DNA from: Dictyocoela muelleri
Lineage: Eukaryota; Microsporidia
DNA length: 18,705 nucleotides
Reading direction: 5' to 3'
Assembly (NCBI GenBank): GCA_016256075.1
Contig: SDVU01000168.1
Span: 1 to 18,705 of the forward strand
The position numbers and the translations under genes are program-made. The notes under the pieces are model-generated. The model saw nothing but the letters and a program-made list of their open reading frames with translations. It was not told the DNA's origin and did not search any database. Below are positions 7,405 to 16,537 of the stretch, one piece after another (position 1 is the stretch's first letter; every line of letters starts with the position of its first letter).

Positions 7405-8789
7405 TAATTTTTTGCAGAATAAAGCAATTAACAATCTATCCTGAGTAATAAAAGCACCTCAACCGACATCGAATGCATCTGTGTATATATCATAAGGCTT
7501 TGATGTATATGTATAATATAAACATATATTGTTTCTTAGAATTTCAAAAAGTTCTAATGTAATTTTATTTTGTTGGTTAGTACAAATAAAATTATTTCTT
7601 TTTTTATGAATATCATTAATTGGAGATAATTTAACACTTAAGTTAGCCATGAATGGAATAAAACATTGAAATAAGCCTATTAAAAACATAAGTTTTTTTT
7701 TATTTTTGAGTAAAATTTCCTTTTTAATTTTTCGATAGTAGACTAATCTGGATAAATTCAATTTTTATCAATTCTATGTCCTATAATATTAATCTATGAT
7801 TTAAAGAATAGGCCTTTTGCAAAGTTAATTGAAAATTTATAAGATTGTAATATAGAAAAAATAAATTTTGGAAGATCATAGTGTTTTTTTTGACTGACTG
7901 TATACTAAGATGTCGTCAAGAAATATCTTTATAAAATTAATGTTACTCAATATATTTCTAATAACCTTTTGAAATGCAAATCGTGTATTTTTCAACCTAA
8001 AAGACATTCTTTTATAATGAATTTTTTTGCTTATAATTAAAAAACGTCTTTTCTCTGGCATTTTTATGAATTAAAATTTAGTGATACTCCTGATTTAAAT
8101 CAATTTGTGAGAAGATAATAGATTTATTTAAATCTAAAAATTGTTTATATAGATTAGAGAAAGGATATGATTCCGACACAGTATACTTATTAAGTTCTCA
8201 TTAATCTACTAATAGCCGTATATTATTATTCTTCTTATAAATTACAAAGCTTTATAGGAAAATTTAGTAGATGATGGGATTATTATATCAAGATTTTGGA
8301 GCATATTTGAATTATTTAGAACATTCTCATGATTCTTTAATAAAACGTTATATGCTTTATTAACTACGATAGGCTTCTTATTTTTTAATGTTATGGAATG
8401 TGTGTATCCACTAATTAAGTCGATATCTTTATTTACTTACTTTTGTTCATTAATTAATTTTTAAATTTGTTTTCAATATCAATATTTTCAACATTACATT
8501 CATTAATTCTTTTATTTTTAATTATTTTGTAAATTCAATTTCGCGATTTGGGAATCTTATAATTTTATTATATAAATCAATAAATACTTTATTATTATGC
8601 ATCCATTGAATAACGAATATCATATCAATATTAAGATCGGTAATAACATATAAATTTCAAATAAAGCTAATATCTGATATTTTTTCAATATTTAGATTCA
8701 TATTTATTTTATGTCGAATATTGATTGTTGAAATATTTCTAAATTGAACGCTTTTTCTTCAATCACAATTTTATCAATATTAAGATCTT
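7405..8789 (-). mobile_element. Broken Ty3/Gypsy-like pol fossil, minus strand
   Basis: Minus-strand translations show, in normal Ty3/Gypsy pol order, a stretch resembling the end of an aspartic protease (about 8560-8620, NKVFIDLYNKIIRFPNR), reverse transcriptase with the catalytic block FLDDILVYS (about 7890-7920), and the start of an RNase H domain (KPYDIYTDAFDVG, about 7459-7500). It is clearly broken, with many breaks across about 1.4 kb, and no long terminal repeats can be seen. MITE S bounds it on one side and Merlin B on the other, so the rest may have been lost or displaced. It looks old. Confidence 0.75.
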
Positions 8790-9105
8790 GGGTCTTCTTT
8801 AGAAAAATGTCTAGATTTAAAAACTAATAAATATTATTTTATTAAAATAAAAAAATTTTTATGCTGTATAATATTTTTTTATTTAATCTAGTCTCAAAAT
8901 TTTAAGAATTTTAAAAATAACATGTAGCCATTTTACTAAAGTAAAGCAATAAAATAGACACCCATGTTAATTTTTTTAATTGATTAAATATTTACAGATA
9001 TCAATAAACTATTATAATTATTAATAGACAACAATATAGTGGCACAATATTCACTTTGTTCGTCATGCGGAGGTATCTGTAGGTCAGCAGATATATGAGA
9101 GTTCT

Positions 9106-10350
9106 GGGTCTTGTTTGGAAAGTTGCCTACCACCAAGGTAGCTACCTTCAAAATGATTTTTATTTTTTTATTTATTTCGACACCATATGGTTTTTAATTT
9201 ATAATTTTTTTTGAATCTCAAATTTAAATTTTAAATTTTTATAATATTTAAGATAATTCATATTAAATTATAAATATTAAATTTATATTTAATTTATATA
9301 ATTATATTATAAAGATTACTAAAAAAACTAACCAAAACTTTTAATAAAAATCCCAATTAACAATCGCATTAATGTTTCACCAGAACATTTACATCTTTTT
9401 TCTTCAGAAATCTCTGTCTAAAAATGAATTCTTCTAACCATTCGTCTATTTCACTTCTCTTCACACCATGTTGCTTCCGCATTTCCGATTTTAATGTTGC
9501 TCATAAACTCTAAATGTTGTTTGTATGTGTTCCATCTGGCGCTTTTAATCCCTCATGATGATTTACGATTTTATGTTCAAAATTCAATCTAGTTGCAACA
9601 GATGGATATGATGGATATCCATCGGTATAAAAAAGTGAACAAACTCAAATTTTATTTCAAATAACATTCTCCAATGTCTCTGATCCTCGATAAATGACTC
9701 TTTTAACAAATATATTTTTTTCTGGCGTGTTATCAATCAATCCAAATATCCAAACAGTGTCGTGAGTTTTATCATCCTTCCGCGTAGGCGTTTTTAAAAT
9801 TTTTATTCGGCATAAAACATTTATTCTGCTAAAAAACACCTATCACAACAACCTATAAGTATAGTTGCAGTGTTTATTTTTGCAGATTCATTTCTTATTG
9901 TTTTTATTTGCAGATTAAATTGTTTGGTTTGAAACATTGCCTATTATGAATTTGATTTGAGGGTATGATATATTCATTAAGAAACATAATAAAGGGAATA
10001 AATATCTATGAATTTGAATTTTAATATTTTTTATAGATATTCTTTTTTTACAACTCTTTAAATAACAGCGATATATAATCCGTTCTCTATTATTTAAAAT
10101 AGCGCTTTTAAAAATGCGTCGGAATTGCATTTGTCGCAGCTTTTTGTTTCTCTTAATATACCATATTCTCTTAAAAAATTGAATGCGCTACTAACACTTT
10201 TGAAACAATCATAAGAATATGTGAAATTTATGTGCATTTGGGGTTAAAAATTAATAAAATCAAAGTTTTGCTTTTATATGGAAAATTGCCTACATTAAAA
10301 AAAATGAAAATTAAAATTTTTGAAGGTAGGCAATTTTCCAAACAAGACCC
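9106..10350 (-). mobile_element. Merlin A DNA transposon nested in Merlin B
   Basis: A 1,245-bp element with 26-bp terminal inverted repeats that differ at one base (9106-9131 and 10325-10350, both starting GGGTCTTGTTTGGAAA when read inward). It has a perfect 8-bp target duplication. Each terminus is followed by a mirrored partial copy: CTACC/GGTAG at the left end, and GTAGGCAATTTTCCA at about 10268-10284 for the right end. It sits inside the zinc-ribbon region of the Merlin B transposase, so it is the younger insertion. Its own transposase is broken, yet the near-identical ends mean it moved relatively recently compared with B. Confidence 0.88.
9375..10250 (-). pseudogene. Merlin A transposase (IS1595/ISXO2-like), broken
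   Basis: Read on the minus strand: the N-terminus FNFLREYGILRETKSCDKCN (about 10190-10120) holds the first zinc-ribbon cysteine pair, and YRCYLKSCKKR (about 10077-10045) the second, C-X4-C. The core includes DDKTHDTVWIFGLIDNTPE (about 9775-9720). The second catalytic aspartate lies in FYTDGYPSYPSVATR (about 9630-9590), and the third region is GTHTNNI.SL.ATLKSEMRKQ (about 9540-9475), where stop codons replace the catalytic E and the following W. KRSEIDEWLEEFIFRQRF closes the domain. The first catalytic Asp, expected near 9850, cannot be recognised with confidence. At least two frameshifts and several stops make it inactive. Confidence 0.82.
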
Positions 10351-11307
10351 AGAGTTCTAATAATAAACCAATAATTTAGATGTAAAGAACGTGTTTGTCA
10401 AAAAATCTTCGTTTTTTAATACAAATAACTATTTTCTTCCACTTCATTTATTATTATTATCTGGTGTGACATATAAACAATTATTTTGGTATTATAGTCT
10501 TTCTGATGCGAAAATATCAAACATTAAAAAGAAAATGGGAAAATGATACGGAAAAAATTGTTAGATTTGGCCTTTTATTTGTCGTGGAATTGATGAGATT
10601 GAAGAGCCGATGAGAATGTGTTGTGCCAAAGTGCCATAATCAGATATTCTAGTCAACGATGATGAAAAAAATACTGTGTGGATTTTAGGTGTTGTAGAAA
10701 ATTTTAATAAGAAAAATTTCATATTAAAAAGGTTAAAAATAGGCAAATCGAAACAATTATTCAGGAGTTTATCGGTAAAATACAAGTGTGTAGCAAATTA
10801 CACACGGATAGTCATCTTTATTAGAAAAAAAGCAGCCAGAAACATCGCTGTCAATCATAAAATTAATTTGCATAAAAAGAATTGGTTTGCATAGATGGTA
10901 CAAACACTAATTCCAATGAGATTATTTGGGCTCATCTCAAGACAGCCATGAGAAAAAAACATGGCGTTATGCGAAAAAAATATTGAAAGTTGTATTGTAG
11001 AATATATATTTAAAAGAGGATATTTAATTGATGCACCGATTGAAGACTTGAGTGGAATATACATTGAGATATTAAAGTACTATTTTAATTATTTAATTTA
11101 TAAAATATAACTTTAATTATTTAATTTTAACTTTAATTTCAACTTTAATTATTTAATTTAAAATTCAATTACAATTACAACTTCAAATTCAATTTTTAAA
11201 TTTTAAATTTTTAATTTTTGAATTTTGAATTTTTAATTTTTTAATTTTTTTTGAATTAAAGGTGGCTACCTTGGTTGTAGCCATTTTTCTAAAGAATACC
11301 TAAGACC

Positions 11308-11649
11308 TTCAACTATTCGTTCATTAATGAAGTTATTAGTAGCTAAGTATCAAGTAATACTTTTGGTTGGCGTGTTATTTATCATAGAATCTAAACTTAG
11401 TCTATTTTTTAAATTGTTATTATTTTTCTTTATTTTTACTAAATTATTTAATCGTTTATTTTTGTTTCTACACTAATCATTTGAATGACTATTTTTTTGA
11501 TAAAAATCACAATAATTATTGTCACAGGCACATATGATTCCAATCTTGAATATTTCATATAAAAAAAATAATTTTCGAAAAATATTTTCGTTAAACTAAC
11601 TAAGATTTTTAAAATTTTTAATTTTATGTTTAGTGGATAAATTTTTTGG
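11308..11649. other. AT-rich spacer between Merlin B and Merlin E
   Basis: No convincing gene or repeat. It could be old flanking sequence of the Ty3/Gypsy fossil on the far side of Merlin B, but nothing diagnostic is visible. Confidence 0.4.
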
Positions 11650-12761
11650 ATCAACCAGCAAAATTTTCTCCGGGGAAAATTTAGCCGGTTGATATAAAAT
11701 ATATATAAAATTAATATAAATCAAAGGGTATATGATATCGTGTTGTTAATGGGAAGATATTTGTGTTATAATGGAAATTAAAGATTTCATCAGCTTTTTA
11801 ATGACAGAAGGTTTTCTGCAAAATTTTTATATTTGTATTTATTGCAATAATTCGTGTAATCTTGTACCCTACACACGTAATAAAAATTTAGTGGCATGGA
11901 GATGTATGAATCGGAATTGTAAATCATACAAAAATAATGTTTGTGTGCGAATTAATAGTTTTTTCGATACCTTCACCGAGATTTTAAGTTTATTTTAAAG
12001 ATTATTATGAAATATGTGGCTAAAATCTCTCTTCACAACATAAAAGATTACTATAAATGTGATCCTCGAGCTATTGAGAGGAATATTCGGAAACTTTGTT
12101 CGATTATACCTGAGCCTGATTTTAATGATAACAAACTAGGAGGCGTCGGCCGAATTGTTCAGATCGACGAAACTATGTTAAATTTCAAATCAAAAAGCCA
12201 TCATGGAAGATCAGCTTCAAATAAAATCGATGCATTATGTATTGTTGAGGTTGCTGATAAAATAACCCGAGTATATGCAACTCTTATATCTGATAAATGA
12301 AGAAATACAATTCATCAATAATTATGCGACAAGTGGCACCAAACAGTTTAATATGGACTGATGAACATAGTTCTTATTAAAACCTAAATACTTATGATTA
12401 TCAGCATGATAATGTTTGCCATAAATATAATTTTATAAATCAAGTTACAGGTGCCGATACACAAGCAGTAGGATCTTTTCATAATGAATTAAAGTTAGAG
12501 ATTAATAGAAGAAAGAGAATTAAAACTACTTACAGAAAGACATTTTTGAAAGAATTTTGCTTTTATTATAATAATCAAGAAAATATTTAAACGCAATATT
12601 GAGGCTACTTAAAAGAAGATAAAGATATTAAATAAATATTTTTATTTATTTTATTCTATATTATTTATTTTATAAATCATATTTTTTTAATTATAAACTA
12701 ATAATTTATCAGAAGGAAATTTTGCCGGTTGATGTCTCCGGGGGAAATTTTGCCGGTTGAT
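11650..12761 (+). mobile_element. Merlin E DNA transposon
   Basis: A 1,112-bp element whose ends share the terminal motif ATCAACC(A/G)GCAAAATTT. At the left end (11650-11693) the motif is present twice in inverted orientation around CTCCGGGG, making a 44-bp palindrome. At the right end (about 12715-12761) it is present twice as direct copies of GAAATTTTGCCGGTTGAT separated by GTCTCCGGG. The body encodes a broken IS1595-like transposase on the plus strand. Flanks are T-rich and a target duplication cannot be read reliably. The terminal sequence differs from those of Merlin A/B and Merlin D, so it is a distinct family. Confidence 0.78.
11771..12590 (+). pseudogene. Merlin E transposase (IS1595/ISXO2-like), broken
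   Basis: The N-terminal part at 11771-11998 has a zinc ribbon, C22-X2-C25 (CIYC) and C45-X4-C50 (CMNRNC), with W43. After a frameshift near 11990-12005, the piece at 12007-12300 carries the first catalytic aspartate in RIVQIDETMLNFKSK (codon near 12166) and KIDALCIVEVADKITRVYA. A second frameshift near 12300 leads to a frame with TDEHSSY (second Asp, about 12358), an in-frame TAA at 12378, and TGADTQAVGSFHNELKLEIN (about 12448-12510). There the usual catalytic E before the S-F/W-x-x-LK motif is G. It ends at 12590. Best preserved of the four, it is nevertheless inactive, with two frameshifts, one stop and a substituted active-site residue. Confidence 0.85.
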
Positions 12762-13447
12762 ACATTTTTTTTAGATATTTAATAATCGTGATAAAATGAT
12801 AATAATGGAGGTAAAATATCGAAATCGAAGGAAATCTAAAATTATGAGAAATTATCGAAATTATGTAACATATGCAGATATAAAAATATAGTATCACTAA
12901 ATCAATTATAAAAAAATAAAAATATATTACAATAAATTATATTTTTTTTAAAAATATCTTCATTATTTTTTAAATGTAAATGTATTTTAAGATTTCGATT
13001 TTTTTTAAAAAATATCAAGAATTTTTATTTAAATTATCGAAGTTATAATTAAAAAAATTTTAATATTTTTATTTTAAATAAATTTAAAGTCTGATAATTT
13101 TAAATATTTTAGAAATTTAAATTTGAAATATAAATTTTAAATATAAATTTTGAAATTATTTATTTCTAAGCAAACCCCTCAAGCCTGGGAACTCCTCAAC
13201 CCTGTGACAATTATTATTATAACTATATACTTATTAAAATTATTTGTTTTATTTCTCAGAACATCATATTTTCTTATGTTTATGCAATTTTTATAATTTG
13301 ATATAAATCTTTGTCATTATATGATTTTTTATATGAAGATTTTGTTTTTTATATTTTCCTATTCAAGTAGTAAATTTTCTACGGATCTTATACATCGTAG
13401 TATTTCGCTTGTGTTGAATAAATTAGTTTCGTATCGAACTATTAGCT
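12762..13447. other. AT-rich spacer, nothing recognised
   Basis: Very AT-rich. The only outlier is a short GC-richer patch at about 13171-13207 containing two related pieces (CCTCAAGCCTGGGAACT and CCTCAACCCTGTGACA). No gene, RNA or element end is supported. Confidence 0.45.
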
Positions 13448-13740
13448 CAACCCCTAAAAAGGGTAAAGTCCCATTAATTTGAGCATACAATATGTTTATT
13501 ATTTGAAATAATCTTGATTCACGAGATCCTTCCAAATATGAAAAAATATAAACAAAATAAGATTTTATGGAGGGTTTCTAAAACTTGTCGCTTTGCGACA
13601 ATTTTTAATAACCCTCCATAAAATCTTCTTATGATATAATTCTTTCATATTTGGAAAGATCTCGTGAATCAAGATTATTTAAAATAATAAACTAGTTGTA
13701 TGGTCAAATGAATAAAACTTTACCCTTTTTAGGGGGTTTA
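13448..13740. mobile_element. Palindromic element P, copy 1
   Basis: A ~293-bp near-perfect inverted repeat. The left end CAACCCCTAAAAAGGGTAAA mirrors the right end (reverse complement AACCCCCTAAAAAGGGTAAA). Inner blocks GATTCACGAGATC, CCAAATATGAAA and AAGATTTTATGGAGGGTT all recur inverted. The centre is a tight hairpin TTGTCGCTTTGCGACAA at about 13587-13603. No coding capacity. The same element recurs at 14708-15003. Confidence 0.8.
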
Positions 13741-13743
13741 AGG

Positions 13744-14702
13744 GGGTGTTCATAAGTTAATTTATAAAAAATAAAAAAAAATAAAATAATAAAAAAATAA
13801 AAAAAATAAAATAATCAAGAAATCAGCAAATTCCATATTTTTAAAATTTCTAAAGAAAATGAAAACATTTAAATGGTCCTGAAGAGCATCAAGACTTAAA
13901 CCATATCATAATGCTTTATTTTTTAGGTGAAGCCACATATTTACAATCATTTGTGTGTTGGCTTTAGATATATGATCTACGAAATTGTAAGTGTGATTTA
14001 CTGTATCCCTGTGTTTATTTTTAATATTATTATAAAAGACCCATTTGTCTATACCACATAAGATTTATCTTTAATTTATCTATTAATAATAGCAAAAGTG
14101 TTATGGCTTTTCTATCTTCAACGACATGGCAATAAGAATATCCACCTTTGAATTCGATTGCTCCCCAGATCAAAACTGGATTTCTTTAATCACAAACATT
14201 GTATATACGCTTAGCCCAATAAGTTTCATATATTTGAACCTCTTTCAGAATCCCACCTAATGGCCTTTTATTCATATCAATAAATTTCGAGATTTTTTTT
14301 GCACTATATTTAACAAAAATGCATACGTGTCTTCACCAATTTGGAATTTCGCATAACATACTCTCTACTAAAAGGAAGTTTATGAAAAAAAATAAAAAGG
14401 AAATTTTAAAAACACTTTAGGCGTTACTTTCATACCTTTTAAAATGCAATCGTTTAAGAGATTAACCCTAAGTTTGCACTTGCTACACTTCAATGCACTT
14501 CTATTAGAAAATTAGTATTTTTTTTAATTTTCATTGGTTTTTTGCAAGAAGTGCACTGTTTAGACCCAGGGATTACTTCTAGTATTTGAAATAATGTTAT
14601 TATTGTCTAGAATTAAAACATAAAATTCTTCATCAGTCAATCTATTTATTCTTTTCACATGGGGCGGGGGTAAAAAAATCTTATAAAGTAACTTATGGAC
14701 CC
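13744..14702 (-). mobile_element. Merlin D DNA transposon
   Basis: About 959 bp. The left end GGGTGTTCATAAGTTAATTT (13744-13763) matches the reverse complement of the right end (GGGTCCATAAGTTACTTTAT, ending at 14702), with one gap and a few mismatches. A decayed IS1595-like transposase runs on the minus strand between them. Palindrome P copies lie 3 bp and 5 bp outside its two ends, leaving no room for a visible target duplication. Confidence 0.68.
13860..14650 (-). pseudogene. Merlin D transposase (IS1595/ISXO2-like), broken
   Basis: Minus-strand reading gives LTDEEFYVLILDN (about 14640-14600), and cysteine pairs CTSCKKPMK (about 14555) and LKCSKCKLRVN (about 14490-14460) of a zinc ribbon. 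RPLGGILKEVQIYETYWAKR (about 14265-14210) follows, where Y stands in place of the usual first catalytic aspartate of QIDET. The core continues with LIWGAIEFKGGYSYCHVVED (about 14180-14120), DKWVFYNN with no clear second-Asp block, and ISKANTQMIVNMWLHLKNKA (about 13965-13905), where the third-acid position before W-x-x-LK reads N. Multiple frameshifts and stops are present. The most decayed of the four, it is certainly inactive. Confidence 0.72.
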
Positions 14703-14707
14703 TGCGA

Positions 14708-15003
14708 TAAACCCCCCTAAAAAGGGTAAAGTCTTATTCATTTGAGCATACAAAGTGTTAATTATTTGAAATAATCTCGATTTACGAGATTTTTTCAAAT
14801 ATGAAAGAATTATATCATAATAAGATTTTATGAAGGGTTTCTAAAAATTGTCGCAAAGCGATAATTTTTAGAAACCCTTTTATAAAATCTTCTCATGTTT
14901 TTTATCTTTCATATTCGTATGATCTCGTGATTTAGAGATTATTTCAAATAAGAATCATATCGTAAGCTCAGAGATTGGACTTTACTGTTTTTTAGGGAGG
15001 TTT
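14708..15003. mobile_element. Palindromic element P, copy 2
   Basis: About 296 bp, homologous end to end with 13448-13740. It has the same termini (AAACCCCCCTAAAAAGGGTA at the left, reverse complement AAACCTCCCTAAAAAACAGT at the right), the same inner ACGAGATT, CAAATATGAAAGA and AAGATTTTATGAAGGGTTTC blocks, and a centre hairpin TTGTCGCAAAGCGATAA. The central loop triplet is in the opposite orientation to copy 1 (AAA against TTT), as expected for a palindrome that can flip. Confidence 0.8.
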
Positions 15004-15563
15004 GTTGGCCCGGTCGGAACCAAAATTCATTTCACTCATCTTTTTTTTAATTTATAAAAATATATAAGAAGAAATCATATCTTATCAATTTTTCCTTCTC
15101 TTTTTTAGAAGGATATTGGCATAAATATAATTTATATACTGTTAATTCAAAATTTTAGGAATTTAATATTAAGTAATAACCAATCTGTTTTATTTTATGT
15201 ATTTTATTCGTATAAAATGCTTTTTCTGAGGTTTATATTTGATATATCTATAGCTATTATCATAAATCATGAATTGTGTTAAATATTCCTAATTTACGAC
15301 AATATTGATAGATAGTAGTTCTTGAATAACACAGAATTAGTTTTCTCTCCCCAATTCATTATTATTGCAACATGATCGAATAATCTAACCATTTGCAAAT
15401 ATATTAATCGTTAATATTCTATAATACTTCTAATTAAAGCTTACTCAATATAACTGTTCCTAGAACAACATAGGATAACAGTAAATATCTTATATTATTT
15501 AGTATCCCTAACACGGAAAAATGCCGGAAAATTTTAAATTCTAAAAAAAATAATAAAAAATAA
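15004..15563. other. AT-rich spacer, nothing recognised
   Basis: No supported gene, RNA or element end. A few short stretches are less AT-rich, but there is no open frame of useful length. Confidence 0.45.
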
Positions 15564-15720
15564 ATATAATTTTGAAATTGTATAGATCTAAAGAATAAAA
15601 AATGTATATTTAAAAGTACAAAAAACTAATTATGAATTTAGATTTATTTATAATTACTTTTTATATTTTTTAATATATACATTTTTTAACCTTTAAATCT
15701 ATACGATTTTAAAATTATAT
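15564..15720. repeat. Palindrome U
   Basis: A 157-bp near-perfect inverted repeat. ATATAATTTTGAAATTGTAT (15564-15583) mirrors the right arm ending at 15720, and the inner blocks AGATCTAAAGAATAAAAAAT and GTATATTTAAAAGTA also mirror. It has no coding content and lies 13 bp before the SINE2 copy at 15734. Confidence 0.7.
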
Positions 15721-15733
15721 ATTTTTATAGTAG

Positions 15734-15909
15734 AACCAGATAGCCCAGTGGTTAACACTCTTGAATGTAAAACATAAGTATCGAGGTTCGAGAGCCGCTG
15801 ACGCCACTCTTTAATAAATAATTAGGAAAGTCATTAAGCGGTCCAAAACATCGAAAAATACTATCAATATACAGATATCCCAGTGTGGTATAGCTGATTA
15901 AGACTTGGT
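15734..15909 (+). repeat. SINE2 copy iv, truncated by element Q
   Basis: The tRNA-like head has A box region GATAGCCCAGTGGTTA (about 15738-15753) and B box GGTTCGAGAGCC (about 15785-15796). It is followed by family landmarks CTCTTTAATAAATAATTAGG, CCCAGTGTGGTATAGCTG and ATTAAGACTTGGT. The match to the other copies stops exactly at 15909, where foldback element Q begins. The rest of the body is not found beyond Q. Confidence 0.72.
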
Positions 15910-16536
15910 ATGGCTTAGTGTCAACTCGACAGGGACGAGTTGACGCCAAACTCACCAAAAATTTTTAGGCGCCTACTCGTCAAAAAAATATTTAATAACT
16001 AAAAAAAATTTTGTTATCAAACGGATATTCACACTTTTAACTTTAGGGTAATCGTAATTTGAAAGATAGAAATTAGTGTTTTTTATTGGAAAAAGCATAA
16101 TCCACGGGTTTTCGTCAGTTATAATTTTTAGGCAGCAAAATATTGAAGTTTTAAAAAATTCCCTATATAGCTTCAAAAAATATTATAAAAATTATAACGG
16201 ATGATAATGTGATTTTGCATTTCTCTTAAATAAAAATTCATATAATTTATTTTTACAAATTGCGATTTCCTCATAAAGTAGAGGGTGTAATCCTTTGGAA
16301 ACCTTAAGTTCGCCTATTTTTGATATTTGAGCCCGCTAAAGTTCAATTAAGTAATTAAATTTTTTATGACGAGTTTAAGCTCAATAAAATTTTATGAGTT
16401 GGCACCTCAGAATTTTGACAAGTTGTTTTCTCGTTAATTTTGAAGAGTTGACGTCCCAAAATTTTGACGTGTTAGATTTTATAAATTAGAATGAATTAGC
16501 GCCTTAAAAATTTTTGGCGAGTTGACGCCTTCCCAT
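15910..16536. mobile_element. Foldback element Q with repeat-rich arms
   Basis: The ends are inverted: left ATGGCTTAGTGTCAACTCGA and reverse-complement right ATGGGAAGGCGTCAACTCGC. Both arms are built from related units around GAGTTGACGCC and AATTTTT. A perfect small hairpin GTCAACTCG/CGAGTTGAC sits near the left end (about 15920-15944). TA is present at both edges (15909-15910 and 16536-16537), as a TA-targeting element would leave, but that is weak evidence. No coding capacity. It separates SINE2 copy iv from a Ty3/Gypsy fossil. Confidence 0.6.
16362..16533 (+). repeat. ~24-bp tandem array in element Q
   Basis: Seven head-to-tail degenerate units with consensus near AATTTTGACGAGTTGACGCC plus CTCA. 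Recognisable units begin with AATTTTATGAGTTGGCACC, AATTTTGACAAGTTG, AATTTTGAAGAGTTGACGTC, AATTTTGACGTGTTAG, AATTAGAATGAATTAGCGCC and AATTTTTGGCGAGTTGACGC. Two or three units in the opposite orientation occur at 15918-15990. Such iterated sites can be transposase-binding subterminal repeats, which is inference here. Confidence 0.6.
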
Positions 16537-16537
16537 A

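Larger units (their letters stand above)
9098..10358. repeat. 8-bp target-site duplication of Merlin A
   Basis: AGAGTTCT occurs at 9098-9105 and again at 10351-10358, immediately outside the two GGGTCTTG ends of Merlin A. Merlin elements are known to make 8-9-bp target duplications, so the length supports the family call. Confidence 0.88.
8990..11095 (+). pseudogene. Merlin B transposase (IS1595/ISXO2-like), broken
   Basis: Remnant of a DDE transposase that would cut and paste its own element. The zinc-ribbon start is visible as SLCSSCGGICRS (about 9050-9085). After the inserted Merlin A (9106-10350), it resumes with the second cysteine pair FRCKERVCQK (about 10380-10410) and then FFNTNNYFLPLHLLLLLSG. 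The core follows as DEKNTVWILGVVENFN (about 10660-10715), and the conserved third-acid region as DGTNTNSNEIIWAHLKTAMR (about 10893-10952), with E at the expected place before the W-x-x-LK motif. The gene is broken by the insertion, several frameshifts and stops (for example after KKNWFA at 10894). The C-terminus resembles IVEYIFKRGYLI. It is non-functional. The IS1595/Merlin family call is firm. Confidence 0.75.
8790..11307 (+). mobile_element. Merlin B DNA transposon, interrupted
   Basis: The left terminus GGGTCTTCTTTAGAAAAATG (8790-8809) pairs with the reverse complement of the right terminus (GGTCTTAGGTATTCTTTAGA, ending at 11307). After removing nested Merlin A and one 8-bp duplication, B would be about 1,265 bp, nearly the same size as A (1,245 bp). 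That supports the boundaries. Both ends carry an inner mirrored copy of the terminal motif: GTAGCCATTTTACTAAAG near 8934-8951, and GGCTAC/GTAGCC at the right end, where the two arms are only 7 bases apart. B lies beside the Ty3/Gypsy fossil and may have inserted into it. No target duplication is recognised, so it is older than A. Confidence 0.7.

Noticed and set aside
10561-11064. Minus-strand reading frames opposite the Merlin B transposase
   Set aside because: They are shadows of the plus-strand transposase remnant and show no family motif.
11310-11400. Minus-strand peptide faintly like part of a retroelement RNase H
   Set aside because: Too short and without a diagnostic motif. It is left as unannotated spacer.
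13171-13207. GC-richer patch with two related CCTCAA pieces
   Set aside because: Only two imperfect units over ~35 bp, with no element ends, gene or structure around them.
15752-16176. Minus-strand frames across SINE2 copy iv and element Q
   Set aside because: They cross non-coding repeats and have no recognisable domain.
16362-16533. CRISPR array
   Set aside because: The ~24-bp units are contiguous and degenerate, with no unique spacers, and the setting is eukaryotic.
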